DNA of 64,000 bases from Actinomycetota bacterium. Its GTDB lineage: Bacteria; Actinomycetota; Acidimicrobiia; Acidimicrobiales; CADCSY01. Below are positions 1 through 9,470 of this stretch, piece by piece. The translations under genes and the position numbers were made by a program. The notes under the pieces were generated by a model, which saw nothing but the letters and a program-made list of their open reading frames with translations, had not been told where the DNA came from and made no database searches. The stretch covers positions 1 through 64,000 of the forward strand of contig SIRW01000103.1 in assembly GCA_004366205.1 (NCBI GenBank), in the 5' to 3' direction. The number at the start of each line of letters is the position of its first letter. Within the stretch, counting starts at the first letter, position 1.

Positions 1-605
1 CGGCCGCCGTGCAGGCCGACCTCTGGCAGGGCGCCGAGCTGCTGGCCGACGCCGCCGGGCGGGGCTGCTGGGTCGGGTACTCGATGGGCGGGCGCTACTG
101 CCTGCACGTGGCCCTCGCCCGGCCCGACGTCGTGACCGGCCTGGTGCTCGTCGGCGCCACCGGCGGCATCGACGACCCCGCCGAACGGGCGGCCCGGCGC
201 GCGGCCGACGAGGCGCTGGCGGCGTCGATCGAGACCGACGGCGTCGACGCCTTCCTCGAGCGCTGGCTCGCCCAGCCGCTGTTCGCCGGGCTCGACGAGG
301 CCGGCGCGGGGATCGAGGCCCGGCGCGAGAACACCGCTGCCGGTCTGGCCGGCAGCCTGCGGCTGGTGGGGACCGGCACCCAGGAGCCCCTGTGGGACCG
401 GCTCGGCGCCATCGACGTGCCCGTCCTCGTGGTCGCCGGCGCCGACGACGCCAAGTTCACCACCGCCGGCAAGCGCCTCGTCGCCTGCATCGGCCCGGTC
501 GCCGAGCTCGCTCTCGTGCCCGGCGCGGGCCACACCGCCCACCTGGAACGGCCGGATGCCTTCCTGCACATCCTCCGCCGCTGGCTCGCCCGCCACGGTC
601 TCTGA
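1..605 (+). CDS. alpha/beta hydrolase, MenH-like (5' end outside window)
   Basis: C-terminal ~200 residues of an alpha/beta-hydrolase; the frame is open to the left edge, so the true start lies outside. The nucleophile elbow G-Y-S-M-G-G is about 20 residues in. A later aspartate (VVAGADDAKF) and a histidine near the end (PGAGHTAHLE) would complete the Ser-Asp-His triad. GYSMGGR is typical of MenH, which makes 2-succinyl-6-hydroxy-2,4-cyclohexadiene-1-carboxylate in menaquinone synthesis. The convergent menA and the nearby menE support that role, but the assignment is context-based and a generic hydrolase remains possible. The stop TGA is at 603-605, only 12 nt from the menA stop on the other strand. 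Confidence 0.75.
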   Translation, partial: AAVQADLWQGAELLADAAGRGCWVGYSMGGRYCLHVALARPDVVTGLVLVGATGGIDDPAERAARRAADEALAASIETDGVDAFLERWLAQPLFAGLDEAGAGIEARRENTAAGLAGSLRLVGTGTQEPLWDRLGAIDVPVLVVAGADDAKFTTAGKRLVACIGPVAELALVPGAGHTAHLERPDAFLHILRRWLARHGL

Positions 606-617
606 CCCACCCGGCGG

Positions 618-1502
618 TCAACCGCTGAGGGCGAGACCGAGGGCCAGAAGGCAGCCGGCAACGAGCTGGACCCGGCCGGTAGTCTCGAGGACGGGAACCA
701 ACGCCACGCCGGCCGCACCCGAGCGCACCCACGCGATCGGCCACCAGGCCAGCGGGGCGGCCAGCAGCCCCAGGGCGGCACCGGGACGGCTGGGTACGAC
801 GACCAGCACGGCGACGAAGGCGCCCACCAGGAGCGCCACGAACAGGGTGCGGGTGCGGGCGTCGCCCAGCTGCACGGCGAGGGTGCGCTTGCCCGCCCGG
901 GCGTCGCCGGGGATGTCCCGCAGGTTGTTCGCGACCAGCAGGGCGGTGGCGAGCAGCCCCACCGGCACCGCCGCCTCGACGGCGGTCAGCGTGACGGCCT
1001 CGACCTGCACGAACGTGGATCCGACCGTGGCCACCAGCCCGAAGAAAACGAACACGAACACCTCGCCCCAGCCGGCGTAGCCGTAGGGACGGGGCCCGCC
1101 GGTGTAGAGCCAGCCGGCGGCGAAGCACGCCGCCCCGACCGCGACGAGCCACCACGTGGTCGCCGCCGCCAGCGCCAGCCCCGCCGCTGCCGCCACACCG
1201 AAGGCCGCCAGCGCCGCCCGCTTCACCGCCCCCGGGGTCGCCAGGCCGGCCGCCACGAGCCGCACCGGACCGACCCGGTCGGCGTCGGTGCCCCGCACCC
1301 CGTCGTGGACGTCGTTGGCGTAGTTCGTCCCGACCTGAACGGCCAGGGCGACCACGAGGGCGGCGGCCGCCCGCCACCAGGCGATCCCGCCCTCGGCCGC
1401 GCCCACCGCGGCGCCCGTGCCGACGAGCACCGGGACGACCGCGGCCGGCAGCGTCCGGGGCCGGGCGCCCGCCAGCCAGGTCGAGAGGTCGGCGCGGGCC
1501 AC
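618..1502 (-). CDS. menA: 1,4-dihydroxy-2-naphthoate polyprenyltransferase
   Basis: Integral membrane UbiA-family prenyltransferase, 294 residues, that attaches the polyprenyl chain to DHNA to give demethylmenaquinone. Visible features are the first aspartate-rich motif N-Y-A-N-D-V-H-D-G, the second N-N-L-R-D-I-P-G-D region followed by GKRT, and about eight hydrophobic helices. The N-terminal stretch S-T-W-L-A-G-A-R-P-R-T-L is typical of MenA. I chose GTG 1500-1502 because the family homology starts right there and a TANNNT hexamer (TACCGT) lies 9 nt upstream, as in a leaderless mRNA. It is divergent from menE, 21 nt away. Confidence 0.93.
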   Translation of the reverse strand: MARADLSTWLAGARPRTLPAAVVPVLVGTGAAVGAAEGGIAWWRAAAALVVALAVQVGTNYANDVHDGVRGTDADRVGPVRLVAAGLATPGAVKRAALAAFGVAAAAGLALAAATTWWLVAVGAACFAAGWLYTGGPRPYGYAGWGEVFVFVFFGLVATVGSTFVQVEAVTLTAVEAAVPVGLLATALLVANNLRDIPGDARAGKRTLAVQLGDARTRTLFVALLVGAFVAVLVVVPSRPGAALGLLAAPLAWWPIAWVRSGAAGVALVPVLETTGRVQLVAGCLLALGLALSG

Positions 1503-1510
1503 GGGCGACG

Positions 1511-1517
1511 TACGGTA
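1511..1517. promoter_or_regulatory. symmetric -10 element shared by menA and menE
   Basis: The heptamer TACGGTA reads as TACGGT on the plus strand (1511-1516, 7 nt before menE GTG 1524) and TACCGT on the minus strand (1512-1517, 9 nt before menA GTG 1502). Both match TANNNT at a distance expected for leaderless transcripts. Only 21 nt separate the two start codons, so the hexamers must overlap if both are used. Confidence 0.6.
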
Positions 1518-1523
1518 GCCGCC

Positions 1524-2591
1524 GTGCCCCGACTGGTCCCGATCGACGCCACCGGCGACGTCGCGTTCGTGGAGGCCCTGCAGCGGGCGTGGGACGCAGG
1601 TGACGCCGTGCTGCCCGTCGACCCCCGCCTCCCCCGACCCGCCCGCGAGCGCCTGCTCGCCGACCTGCGGGCGGGTGAGGAGGTCGAGCCCGGCGACGCC
1701 CTCGTCGTCGCCACCAGCGGCACGACGGGCGAGCCGAGGGGCGCCGTGCTCACCCACGATGCCGTCGCCGCCGCCGCCCGCGCCACCAGCGAGCGCCTGG
1801 CCGTCGACCCGGGTGCCGACCGGTGGCTGGCGTGCCTGCCCCTGGCCCACGTCGGCGGCCTGGGCGTGGTGACCCGGGCCGTGCTCACGGGCACTCCCCT
1901 CACGCTCCTCCCCCGCCCCGACCCCGCGGCGGTGGAGGGCGCCGCCCGGTCCGGCGCCACGCTCGTGTCGCTGGTGCCGACCGTGCTCGGTCGCATCGAC
2001 GCCGCCCTGTTCCGCACCGTCGTGCTCGGTGGCGCCGCGCCGCCCGCCGTGCGGCCGCCCAACGTGGTCACCACCTACGGCCTCACCGAGACCGGCGGCG
2101 GCGTCGTCTACGACGGCGTGCCCCTCGACGGGGTCGAGGTGCGCGTCGTCGCCGGCGAGATCCACGTCCGGGGCCCCACGCTGCTGCGGGCGATGCGCGA
2201 CGGCACCGACCCCAAGGACCCCGACGGGTGGCTGCCCACCCGAGATGCCGGCGCCCTCGACGCGTGCGGTCGCCTCGTGGTGCACGGCCGCGTCGACGAC
2301 GTGATCGTCACCGGAGGCGAGAACGTGTGGCCCGATCCCGTCGAGGCGGCGCTGGTCACCCACCCGGCGGTCGCCGAGGCCGCCGTGGTCGGGCGGCCCG
2401 ACCCGGAGTGGGGCCAGCGGGTGGTGGCGTGGGTCGTCCCCCGCGACGCCGGCGAGCCGCCGGCGCTCGACGAGCTGCGCGACCACGTGCGGGCGACGCT
2501 GCCGGCCTGGGCCGCACCCCGCGAGCTGGTCCTCACCGACCGCCTCCCCCGCACGGCGCTCGGCAAGGTCCGCAGGAAGCGGCTGGCATGA
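1524..2591 (+). CDS. menE: o-succinylbenzoate--CoA ligase
   Basis: ANL-superfamily adenylate-forming enzyme that activates o-succinylbenzoate to its CoA thioester for menaquinone synthesis. The AMP/phosphate loop T-S-G-T-T-G-E-P-R-G-A, the A5-type motif T-Y-G-L-T-E-T-G-G-G, the hinge aspartate region (G-W-L-P-T-R-D) and the terminal catalytic lysine context G-K-V-R-R-K-R are all present. At 355 residues it is short for the superfamily, as is common for actinobacterial MenE. Start GTG 1524 was chosen because the TACGGT hexamer lies 7 nt before it and the antisense menA begins just upstream. It overlaps the next gene by ATGA. Confidence 0.9.
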   Translation: MPRLVPIDATGDVAFVEALQRAWDAGDAVLPVDPRLPRPARERLLADLRAGEEVEPGDALVVATSGTTGEPRGAVLTHDAVAAAARATSERLAVDPGADRWLACLPLAHVGGLGVVTRAVLTGTPLTLLPRPDPAAVEGAARSGATLVSLVPTVLGRIDAALFRTVVLGGAAPPAVRPPNVVTTYGLTETGGGVVYDGVPLDGVEVRVVAGEIHVRGPTLLRAMRDGTDPKDPDGWLPTRDAGALDACGRLVVHGRVDDVIVTGGENVWPDPVEAALVTHPAVAEAAVVGRPDPEWGQRVVAWVVPRDAGEPPALDELRDHVRATLPAWAAPRELVLTDRLPRTALGKVRRKRLA

Positions 2592-3559
2592 CCCCGGTGT
2601 TCTTCGACCGCCCCCGCGACTTCTGGGACCTCCAGGAGCAGGTCTTCACCCGCCACGACGAGGGCCGCTACGCCGACGCCCTGGCGCTGGTCGACGAGCA
2701 CGAGGACCGCTGGCCCGAACGGGCCGACCGCACGGTGTTCTGGCGGGCGTGCCTGCTGTGCCGGCTGGGCCGGGTCGCCGACGCCCTCGACGTGCTGCAG
2801 GCCGCCGCCGATCGGGGGATGTGGTGGAGCGAGCACGCCCTGAAGGGCGACGTCGACCTCGAACCTCTGTGGTCCGAGACCGGGTTCCAGCGCCTGGCCG
2901 TGGCCATGCGCGCCCGGCAGGAGGAGGCGACGCGCCGGGCGACGCCGGTGCTCGAGGTGACGCCCCCGGAGGCCTGGTTGGCGGGCGAGGACGTCGCCCT
3001 GCCGCTGTTGATCGGCCTCCACGGCCGCGGCGAGGCCGTCCCCGCCGGCGGCGGTCCCTGGCGCGCCGCGGTCGAGCTGGGCTGGCTGGTCGCCCAGCCG
3101 CAGGCGTCCACACCGATCTCGACCACCGCCTACGCCTGGGACGACCCGGCCCGCAGCGAGCAGGAGGTGCTCGGCCACCACGCCCGCTTGCTGGCCGACT
3201 ACACCGTCGACCCCGACCGGGTCGTGCTCGCAGGGTTCTCGCAGGGCGGGACGCTCGCCCTGCGCCTCGCCCTGTCGGGTGCCCTGCCCGCCCGGGGCGT
3301 GATCGCCGTGTGCCCGTCGGGTGGGGCGGCCGCCGAGCAGGTCGCGTCGCTCGTGCCCCAGGGCGCCGCCCGCCGGGTCCGGACCTACCTCGTCACCGGC
3401 GAGCGCGACTACGCCCTCGACAGCACCCGGGCGCTCGGCCGGGCGCTGGCCGCGGCGGGCGCGCCGGTCGGCCTGGTGGTGGAGCCCCACCTGGGGCACC
3501 GCTACCCTCCCGACCTGCCCCACGTCCTGGAGCGGGGCCTGTCGTTCTGCTCGCACTGA
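2588..3559 (+). CDS. TPR-like N-terminus plus alpha/beta esterase domain
   Basis: 323 residues. The first ~110 form a helical TPR-like module (F-T-R-H-D-E-G-R-Y-A-D-A-L-A-L-V) with short repeats, and the rest is an esterase/phospholipase-type hydrolase. The nucleophile elbow is G-F-S-Q-G-G, with an aspartate in GERDYALD and a histidine in LGHRYP as likely triad partners. ATG overlaps the menE TGA (ATGA), so translation is probably coupled. The substrate is unknown. The co-transcription with menE is clear, but a role in menaquinone metabolism is not implied by the sequence itself. Confidence 0.75.
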   Translation: MTPVFFDRPRDFWDLQEQVFTRHDEGRYADALALVDEHEDRWPERADRTVFWRACLLCRLGRVADALDVLQAAADRGMWWSEHALKGDVDLEPLWSETGFQRLAVAMRARQEEATRRATPVLEVTPPEAWLAGEDVALPLLIGLHGRGEAVPAGGGPWRAAVELGWLVAQPQASTPISTTAYAWDDPARSEQEVLGHHARLLADYTVDPDRVVLAGFSQGGTLALRLALSGALPARGVIAVCPSGGAAAEQVASLVPQGAARRVRTYLVTGERDYALDSTRALGRALAAAGAPVGLVVEPHLGHRYPPDLPHVLERGLSFCSH

Positions 3560-3582
3560 GCTGCGTCCGGCGCGCGGGCTCT

Positions 3583-3597
3583 CCGTCACGGGGACGG
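3583..3597. terminator. hairpin between convergent genes
   Basis: Inverted repeat CCGTC (3583-3587) / GACGG (3593-3597) with a five-base loop between the plus-strand esterase-like gene and the minus-strand unknown gene. There is no T tract, so it is a weak terminator candidate. Confidence 0.3.
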
Positions 3598-3613
3598 TCC
3601 TGCCGGCGGCGGG

Positions 3614-4207
3614 TCAGGCGGCGGGACGCCGAGGGGGCGCGCCGTCCTCGAGCTCGTCGAGGATGCCGAGCAGGTGGGCGAGGTGCGCGGGCGAGCCGGG
3701 GTCGACCGCCGCGGTGCGCACGAGCACGCCCTGGGCGAGGCGGGCGGCCCCGGCCTCGGCCACGCGCTGCTCCACGACCTCGGCCAGTCGCCGGGCGATC
3801 AGCTCGTGGTCGCCGGCCGGCCAGGGGCCGTGACGCCGCAGCCGGGCGCACGTGGCGGCGCGGGCGGTGCTGTGCCGGGCGCCCGCCCGGGCGGCGAGCT
3901 CGGCGGCGAGACGGCGGGCGTCGCCGGCGGGGACGTCGCGCAGCATCCCGTAGGCGGCGCCGGCGAAGCCCGGCCAGCGCGAGTAGGCGTCCACGACCCA
4001 GGGGACGAATCGGCGCTCCAGGTGCGTCAGGTCGTACTCGACCGTGCTCGTCACCGCGGCCGTGCGCACCACGACGACCGGGGCGCCGGACAGCACGCAC
4101 CGCTCGGTCCAGCGGGCGGCGACGGCCTCGGACCCGTCGGGGATCTCGAGGTAGCCGCGCCGCTCGGCGTCGCGCAGGTCGTCGTCGGTGGTTTCGAGGG
4201 TGGTCAT
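3614..4207 (-). CDS. hypothetical protein
   Basis: 197-residue soluble protein that I do not recognise. It has a mixed alpha/beta N-terminal half (V-V-V-V-R-T-A-A-V-T-S-T-V-E-Y-D-L-T-H-L-E) and an alanine/arginine-rich helical C-terminal half, with no transmembrane segment or signal peptide. The repeated phrase V-[VL]-V-R-T-A-A-V occurs near residues 45 and 165, which may mark a duplicated strand. Start ATG 4205-4207 was preferred over an in-frame start 25 codons upstream because the extra stretch is proline/arginine rich and looks non-coding. Its upstream region holds a paired CACGTG site. Confidence 0.55.
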   Translation of the reverse strand: MTTLETTDDDLRDAERRGYLEIPDGSEAVAARWTERCVLSGAPVVVVRTAAVTSTVEYDLTHLERRFVPWVVDAYSRWPGFAGAAYGMLRDVPAGDARRLAAELAARAGARHSTARAATCARLRRHGPWPAGDHELIARRLAEVVEQRVAEAGAARLAQGVLVRTAAVDPGSPAHLAHLLGILDELEDGAPPRRPAA

Positions 4208-4283
4208 GGGTCGTGGCCTCTCGGGCCCGGGCCGTGTACCCGGTCCTGCTCTGTGACGAACGCATGAACAGCCTGGTTCCATG

Positions 4284-4296
4284 CACGTGACACGTG
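4284..4296. promoter_or_regulatory. paired CACGTG palindrome, candidate operator
   Basis: CACGTG-A-CACGTG at 4284-4296 lies in the 126-nt gap between the dehydrogenase gene and the hypothetical gene, both on the minus strand. It is a 13-bp palindrome around a single central base, about 80 nt upstream of ATG 4207. A regulator-binding role is inferred from symmetry only. Confidence 0.35.
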
Positions 4297-4333
4297 AAAT
4301 GCGTCACGCCGCCGCCCGAGCGGCATGGGCGCC

Positions 4334-5089
4334 TCAACCTGCGGCGGACGGACGGACGAGGGCGCCGCCGTCGATCACGAGGGTGTGCCCGGTGATCCAC
4401 GACGCCGCCTCGCTCGCGAGGAACAAGGCGGCGTTGGCGATGTCCTCGGGTTCGCCCAGGCGCTGGAGGGGCAGCCGGCGGGCGATGGCCTCCTCGGCCG
4501 GCTCCCACAGGGCCCGGGCCATGTCGGTCTTGACCAGCCCGGGGGCGAGGGCGTTGACCCGCACCCCGGGGGCGAGCTCGGCGGCGAGCGTCTGCGTGAG
4601 GTGGATGAGCGCCGCTTTGGTGGCGTTGTAGATGCCGATGGCGGGTTCGACGGACATCCCGCCGATCGACGACGTGTTGAGCACCACCCCGCCGCGCTCG
4701 CGCATCGAGCGGCGCCACGCCTCCTGGGTCCACACCAGCGCACCCCGCAGGTTCACCTGCCAGGTCTTGTCGTAACGGGGCAGGTCGATGTCGATGCTCG
4801 GGCCCATGTAGGGGTTGGTGGCGGCGTTGTTCACGAGGACGTCCACGGCGCCGTGGCGGTCGACGCACGCCGCCACGCAGGCGGCAGCCTGCTCGGGGTC
4901 ACCGGCATTGGCCGCGAACCAGTCGACCTGGCCCTCCATCTCGCCGGCCGCCTCCCGCAGCGCGTCCTCCTTGCGCGACGAGATCATCACCGTCGCCCCC
5001 GCCGCCGCGAACGTGGCGGCGATCGCCCGCCCGATGCCCCGCGACCCGCCCGTCACCAGCGCGACCTTCCCGTCCAGCCTCAGCTCCAT
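4334..5089 (-). CDS. short-chain dehydrogenase/reductase (SDR)
   Basis: 251-residue classical SDR. The dinucleotide motif T-G-G-S-R-G-I-G is near residue 14, N-N-A near residue 90, the catalytic serine in N-T-S-S-I-G-G, and the Y-N-A-T-K tyrosine/lysine pair follows. The C-terminal T-G-H-T-L-V-I-D-G-G is typical of the FabG/gluconate dehydrogenase group. The substrate cannot be read from the sequence. Start ATG 5087-5089 was chosen over an upstream in-frame codon because a TAGTGT hexamer lies 8 nt before it, consistent with leaderless expression. Confidence 0.88.
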   Translation of the reverse strand: MELRLDGKVALVTGGSRGIGRAIAATFAAAGATVMISSRKEDALREAAGEMEGQVDWFAANAGDPEQAAACVAACVDRHGAVDVLVNNAATNPYMGPSIDIDLPRYDKTWQVNLRGALVWTQEAWRRSMRERGGVVLNTSSIGGMSVEPAIGIYNATKAALIHLTQTLAAELAPGVRVNALAPGLVKTDMARALWEPAEEAIARRLPLQRLGEPEDIANAALFLASEAASWITGHTLVIDGGALVRPSAAG

Positions 5090-5097
5090 GGTCCCGC

Positions 5098-5103
5098 ACA
5101 CTA
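5098..5103 (-). promoter_or_regulatory. -10 element for leaderless SDR gene
   Basis: On the minus strand TAGTGT lies 8 nt before ATG 5089; no ribosome binding site is visible. Confidence 0.5.
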
Positions 5104-5170
5104 CTGACGCCCCGTGAGCGGCTGGGTGCGAACTGCCGGTGCGGCGGCGCGCCGTTGCGCGCGGCGTCGG

Positions 5171-5608
5171 TCAGGGGCTGGTCGTGCGGATGCGGACCGC
5201 CGGCGCGCCCGCGGCGAGCTCGGCGATGTCGCCGGGATCGGCGGTCACGACGAGGCCGCCGCCGGCGGGCACGCACACGGCGACGACGTGGGCGTCGACG
5301 ATCCGGTCGGAGCCGCTGCCGGTGGCGTCGAGGATGGCGCCGACCTGACGGGCGAGCGTGAAGTCGGTGTCGACGAGCCTGACCGCCGGGCGCTCCCCCC
5401 GCTCGCGACGGTGGCGACCCACTGCGGCCTCGAGCGACCGCGTGCGGGCGCGGCCGCGGGCGACCTCGGCGCAGACCACGGTCGGGGTGACGACCTCCCG
5501 GCCACGGTGCAGCGCCTCGGCGAGCAGGGCGCGCAGCCCTTCCGGGGGCGGGTCGGCGGCTAGGCCCTCGAGTCCGGCGGCGTCGAGGACCAGCGGTGCC
5601 CCGCTCAT
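5171..5608 (-). CDS. PIN-domain toxin, VapC-like
   Basis: 145-residue PIN-domain protein, a predicted Mg2+-dependent RNase toxin. The acidic residues expected of the active site are present: D in LVLDAAGL near the start, E in [10 protein letters not shown] in [12 protein letters not shown], and D in VVTADPGDI. The start ATG (5606-5608) overlaps the stop of the upstream antitoxin by 4 nt, so translation is likely coupled, as in VapBC operons. The RNA target is unknown. Confidence 0.8.
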   Translation of the reverse strand: MSGAPLVLDAAGLEGLAADPPPEGLRALLAEALHRGREVVTPTVVCAEVARGRARTRSLEAAVGRHRRERGERPAVRLVDTDFTLARQVGAILDATGSGSDRIVDAHVVAVCVPAGGGLVVTADPGDIAELAAGAPAVRIRTTSP

Positions 5609-5907
5609 GCCACGGGTGCAGCCCCGTGCCGGGCCCGAGGCCCCGGCGTCGGGTCGGTCGCCGCGGCCGCGGTGGCGTCGAGGTCGTCGAACGCGTGCCG
5701 GGCGGCGGCCGCCGCACCATCGCTGACCGGGCCGAAGCGGGCGTCCCACTCGGCGAGCAGCCGCTCCAGGGCGGCCGCCCGGGCCCGCCGGTCGACCTCT
5801 TGGGCGAGGGCGGCGTTCACCACGCCCGAGAGGGATCCGGCACCGAGCGTCCGCACGGCGTCGACCAGGTCCTCGTCGACCGTCACCGTGATCTTCCTCT
5901 TCGCCAT
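5605..5907 (-). CDS. antitoxin of a VapBC-like pair (ribbon-helix-helix type)
   Basis: 100-residue protein with a short beta strand followed by two helices ([16 protein letters not shown]), as in ribbon-helix-helix DNA-binding antitoxins. The C-terminal half is alanine-rich and probably unstructured until it wraps the toxin. ATG 5905-5907 is preceded by TAGGAT with a 6-nt spacer (leaderless type). Such pairs normally repress their own promoter. The family is assigned from the N-terminal pattern and the adjacent PIN gene. Confidence 0.75.
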   Translation of the reverse strand: MAKRKITVTVDEDLVDAVRTLGAGSLSGVVNAALAQEVDRRARAAALERLLAEWDARFGPVSDGAAAAARHAFDDLDATAAAATDPTPGPRARHGAAPVA

Positions 5908-5913
5908 ACAATC

Positions 5914-5919
5914 ATCCTA
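5914..5919 (-). promoter_or_regulatory. -10 element for the toxin-antitoxin operon
   Basis: TAGGAT on the minus strand, 6 nt before ATG 5907 of the antitoxin. Confidence 0.5.
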
Positions 5920-5959
5920 CCGCACGTTGCCGTGGAGCCGACCGACCGGAGATCGAACC

Positions 5960-7936
<1,977 letters not shown>

Positions 7937-8039
7937 GCGGCCCCTGGCGCCGGGAACGCCTTCCGCAACTCGGCGCCCGGCGTGGGGCGGGGCCCTGAGC
8001 GCGGGTTCGCGAGCAGCAGCCCGCCGGTCGCCGCCGGCG

Positions 8040-8645
8040 TCACCAGCCGCCCCGGTGGACGGCGTCGTCGAAGGGCCGGCGGGGGCGGCCGGCGGAGGCG
8101 GCGGGCGCGTCGCCGGCCTCGGCGGGCCAGCCGAGGGCGATGGTGCCGATGGGCCGGCGGCCGGCGGGCACGCCGAGCCGGGCGAGCAGCTCGGCCTCGT
8201 GGGCGAAGATCCCGAAGAACAGGGCGCCGAGGCCCTCGTCGACGGCGGCGAGCAGCATGAGCATGACCGCCATGCCGGCGTCGACGTCCCAGTAGGGGAC
8301 GGGCCAGCGGGCTTCGTCGTCGAGGCCGGTGCGGGCCTTGTCGGGCTCGCGGTAGCGGTCGAGGTAGGCCTGCTTGTCGGGCACGGGCAGCACGAGCACC
8401 GGCGCGTCGAACAGACCCTGCCAGCGGAACCGGGCGCGCCGCTCGGGGTCGGGGAACGTGACGTCCCAGTACCGGGCGGTCTGCTCGGGACCCTCGAGCA
8501 CGAGGAGGTCGAGGCCCTGGCTGAAGCCGGCCGACGGCCCCCGCAGACCGGCCCGCAGCACGCGGTCGAGCACGTCGGCGGGCACCGGCCGGCCGTCGAA
8601 GGCGCGCACCATCCGCCGGCGGCGGATGACCTCGGCGAGCTCCAT
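8040..8645 (-). CDS. nitroreductase-family protein
   Basis: 201-residue FMN-dependent nitroreductase-fold protein. The N-terminus M-E-L-A-E-V-I-R-R-R-R-M-V-R-A-F is the family opening, followed by the G-P-S-A-G-F-S-Q-G flavin-binding loop and the late G-T-I-A-L-G-W-P strand. The region 85-115 is longer than in typical NfsB-like enzymes, and F420-linked or BluB-like relatives are alternatives. Electron acceptor unknown. It sits 30 nt downstream of the unknown gene at 8676-9353 and may share its transcript. Confidence 0.8.
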   Translation of the reverse strand: MELAEVIRRRRMVRAFDGRPVPADVLDRVLRAGLRGPSAGFSQGLDLLVLEGPEQTARYWDVTFPDPERRARFRWQGLFDAPVLVLPVPDKQAYLDRYREPDKARTGLDDEARWPVPYWDVDAGMAVMLMLLAAVDEGLGALFFGIFAHEAELLARLGVPAGRRPIGTIALGWPAEAGDAPAASAGRPRRPFDDAVHRGGW

Positions 8646-8675
8646 CGCCCCGGTGCGGCGCCGAGGCGGCCGCGC

Positions 8676-9353
8676 TCAGGCGCCCAGGGCGGCGAGGTCC
8701 TCGGCCATGGCCCAGCCGAAGGCGATGAGGCAGTCGCCCCGCTTGGCGTCCACGGCGGCGAACTGCTTGGCCACCTCGGGGTCGATGTCGCCGTCCTTGG
8801 CGGCCTCGTAGTCGAGGACGCACGCGGCGGCGCCGTCGCCCTTGGCGATGAAGGCCCGGTCGTCGTAGTCGGCGTCGACGCCGAAGCGCTTGGCGAGCCG
8901 GCGGCCCCAGGCCCGCTCCTCGCCGCTGGCCTTGTGGCCGGGTCGGGGGACCACGTCCTCGAGCCGCACGGGCGCTCGGAAGGCCTGGTAGCCGGCGGGG
9001 TCGCTGAGGCGCACCCCTACGAGCACGTCCTCGTCGGGGAAGGCGAGCACGGCTCGGCGCAGCTGGTCGGCCACGATCTGCTTGAGCACGTCGGCCCGCT
9101 TGGCTGTGCGCTTCACCGTGCCGAGGCCGATGAGCACGCACGGCGTGCCGCCGATGCGCTCGAGCGTGCAGAACGAGAAGCCGTGGAGCTTGCCGTCGAT
9201 CCGCGCGTGCGAGATGAGCACCCAGTTCTCGCACTGCTTGGAGAGCAGTCCGATGTCGTAGCGGGCCGGCCCGTCGGTGCAGATGTCACCCATCTCCTCG
9301 AGCTCGGCGTCGCTGACCGCGGTGCAGTCCTTGGTCTCGACAACGATCCCCAT
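8676..9353 (-). CDS. conserved-looking hypothetical protein
   Basis: 225-residue soluble protein that I cannot place. It has a clear globular composition (strand-rich N-terminal half with C-E-N-W-V-L-I-S-H-A and H-G-F-S-F-C-T-L-E-R-I-G-G-T-P, then a Lys/Arg-rich helix R-T-A-K-R-A-D-V-L-K) and several cysteines. The fold could be GNAT-like, but no acetyl-CoA loop is convincing. ATG 9351-9353 was chosen; an in-frame extension upstream is proline/glycine rich and unlikely. It lies just downstream of dnaE1 on the same strand. Confidence 0.6.
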   Translation of the reverse strand: MGIVVETKDCTAVSDAELEEMGDICTDGPARYDIGLLSKQCENWVLISHARIDGKLHGFSFCTLERIGGTPCVLIGLGTVKRTAKRADVLKQIVADQLRRAVLAFPDEDVLVGVRLSDPAGYQAFRAPVRLEDVVPRPGHKASGEERAWGRRLAKRFGVDADYDDRAFIAKGDGAAACVLDYEAAKDGDIDPEVAKQFAAVDAKRGDCLIAFGWAMAEDLAALGA

Positions 9354-9470
9354 CCCGGAGCTACCCCCGTTCTCGTACGGTGCTGGCCCTACCAGTCCAG
9401 TCCGTGGCGGCCCCGGGTGCAACTCAGCCCGACCGCGATGACGGCGCCGTCAGCGGCGGCACGGCGCCGG

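Noticed and set aside
618-2486. 622-residue minus-strand ORF upstream of menA, antisense to menE
   Set aside because: Only its C-terminal ~294 residues are MenA; the rest is the reverse strand of menE with no family features.
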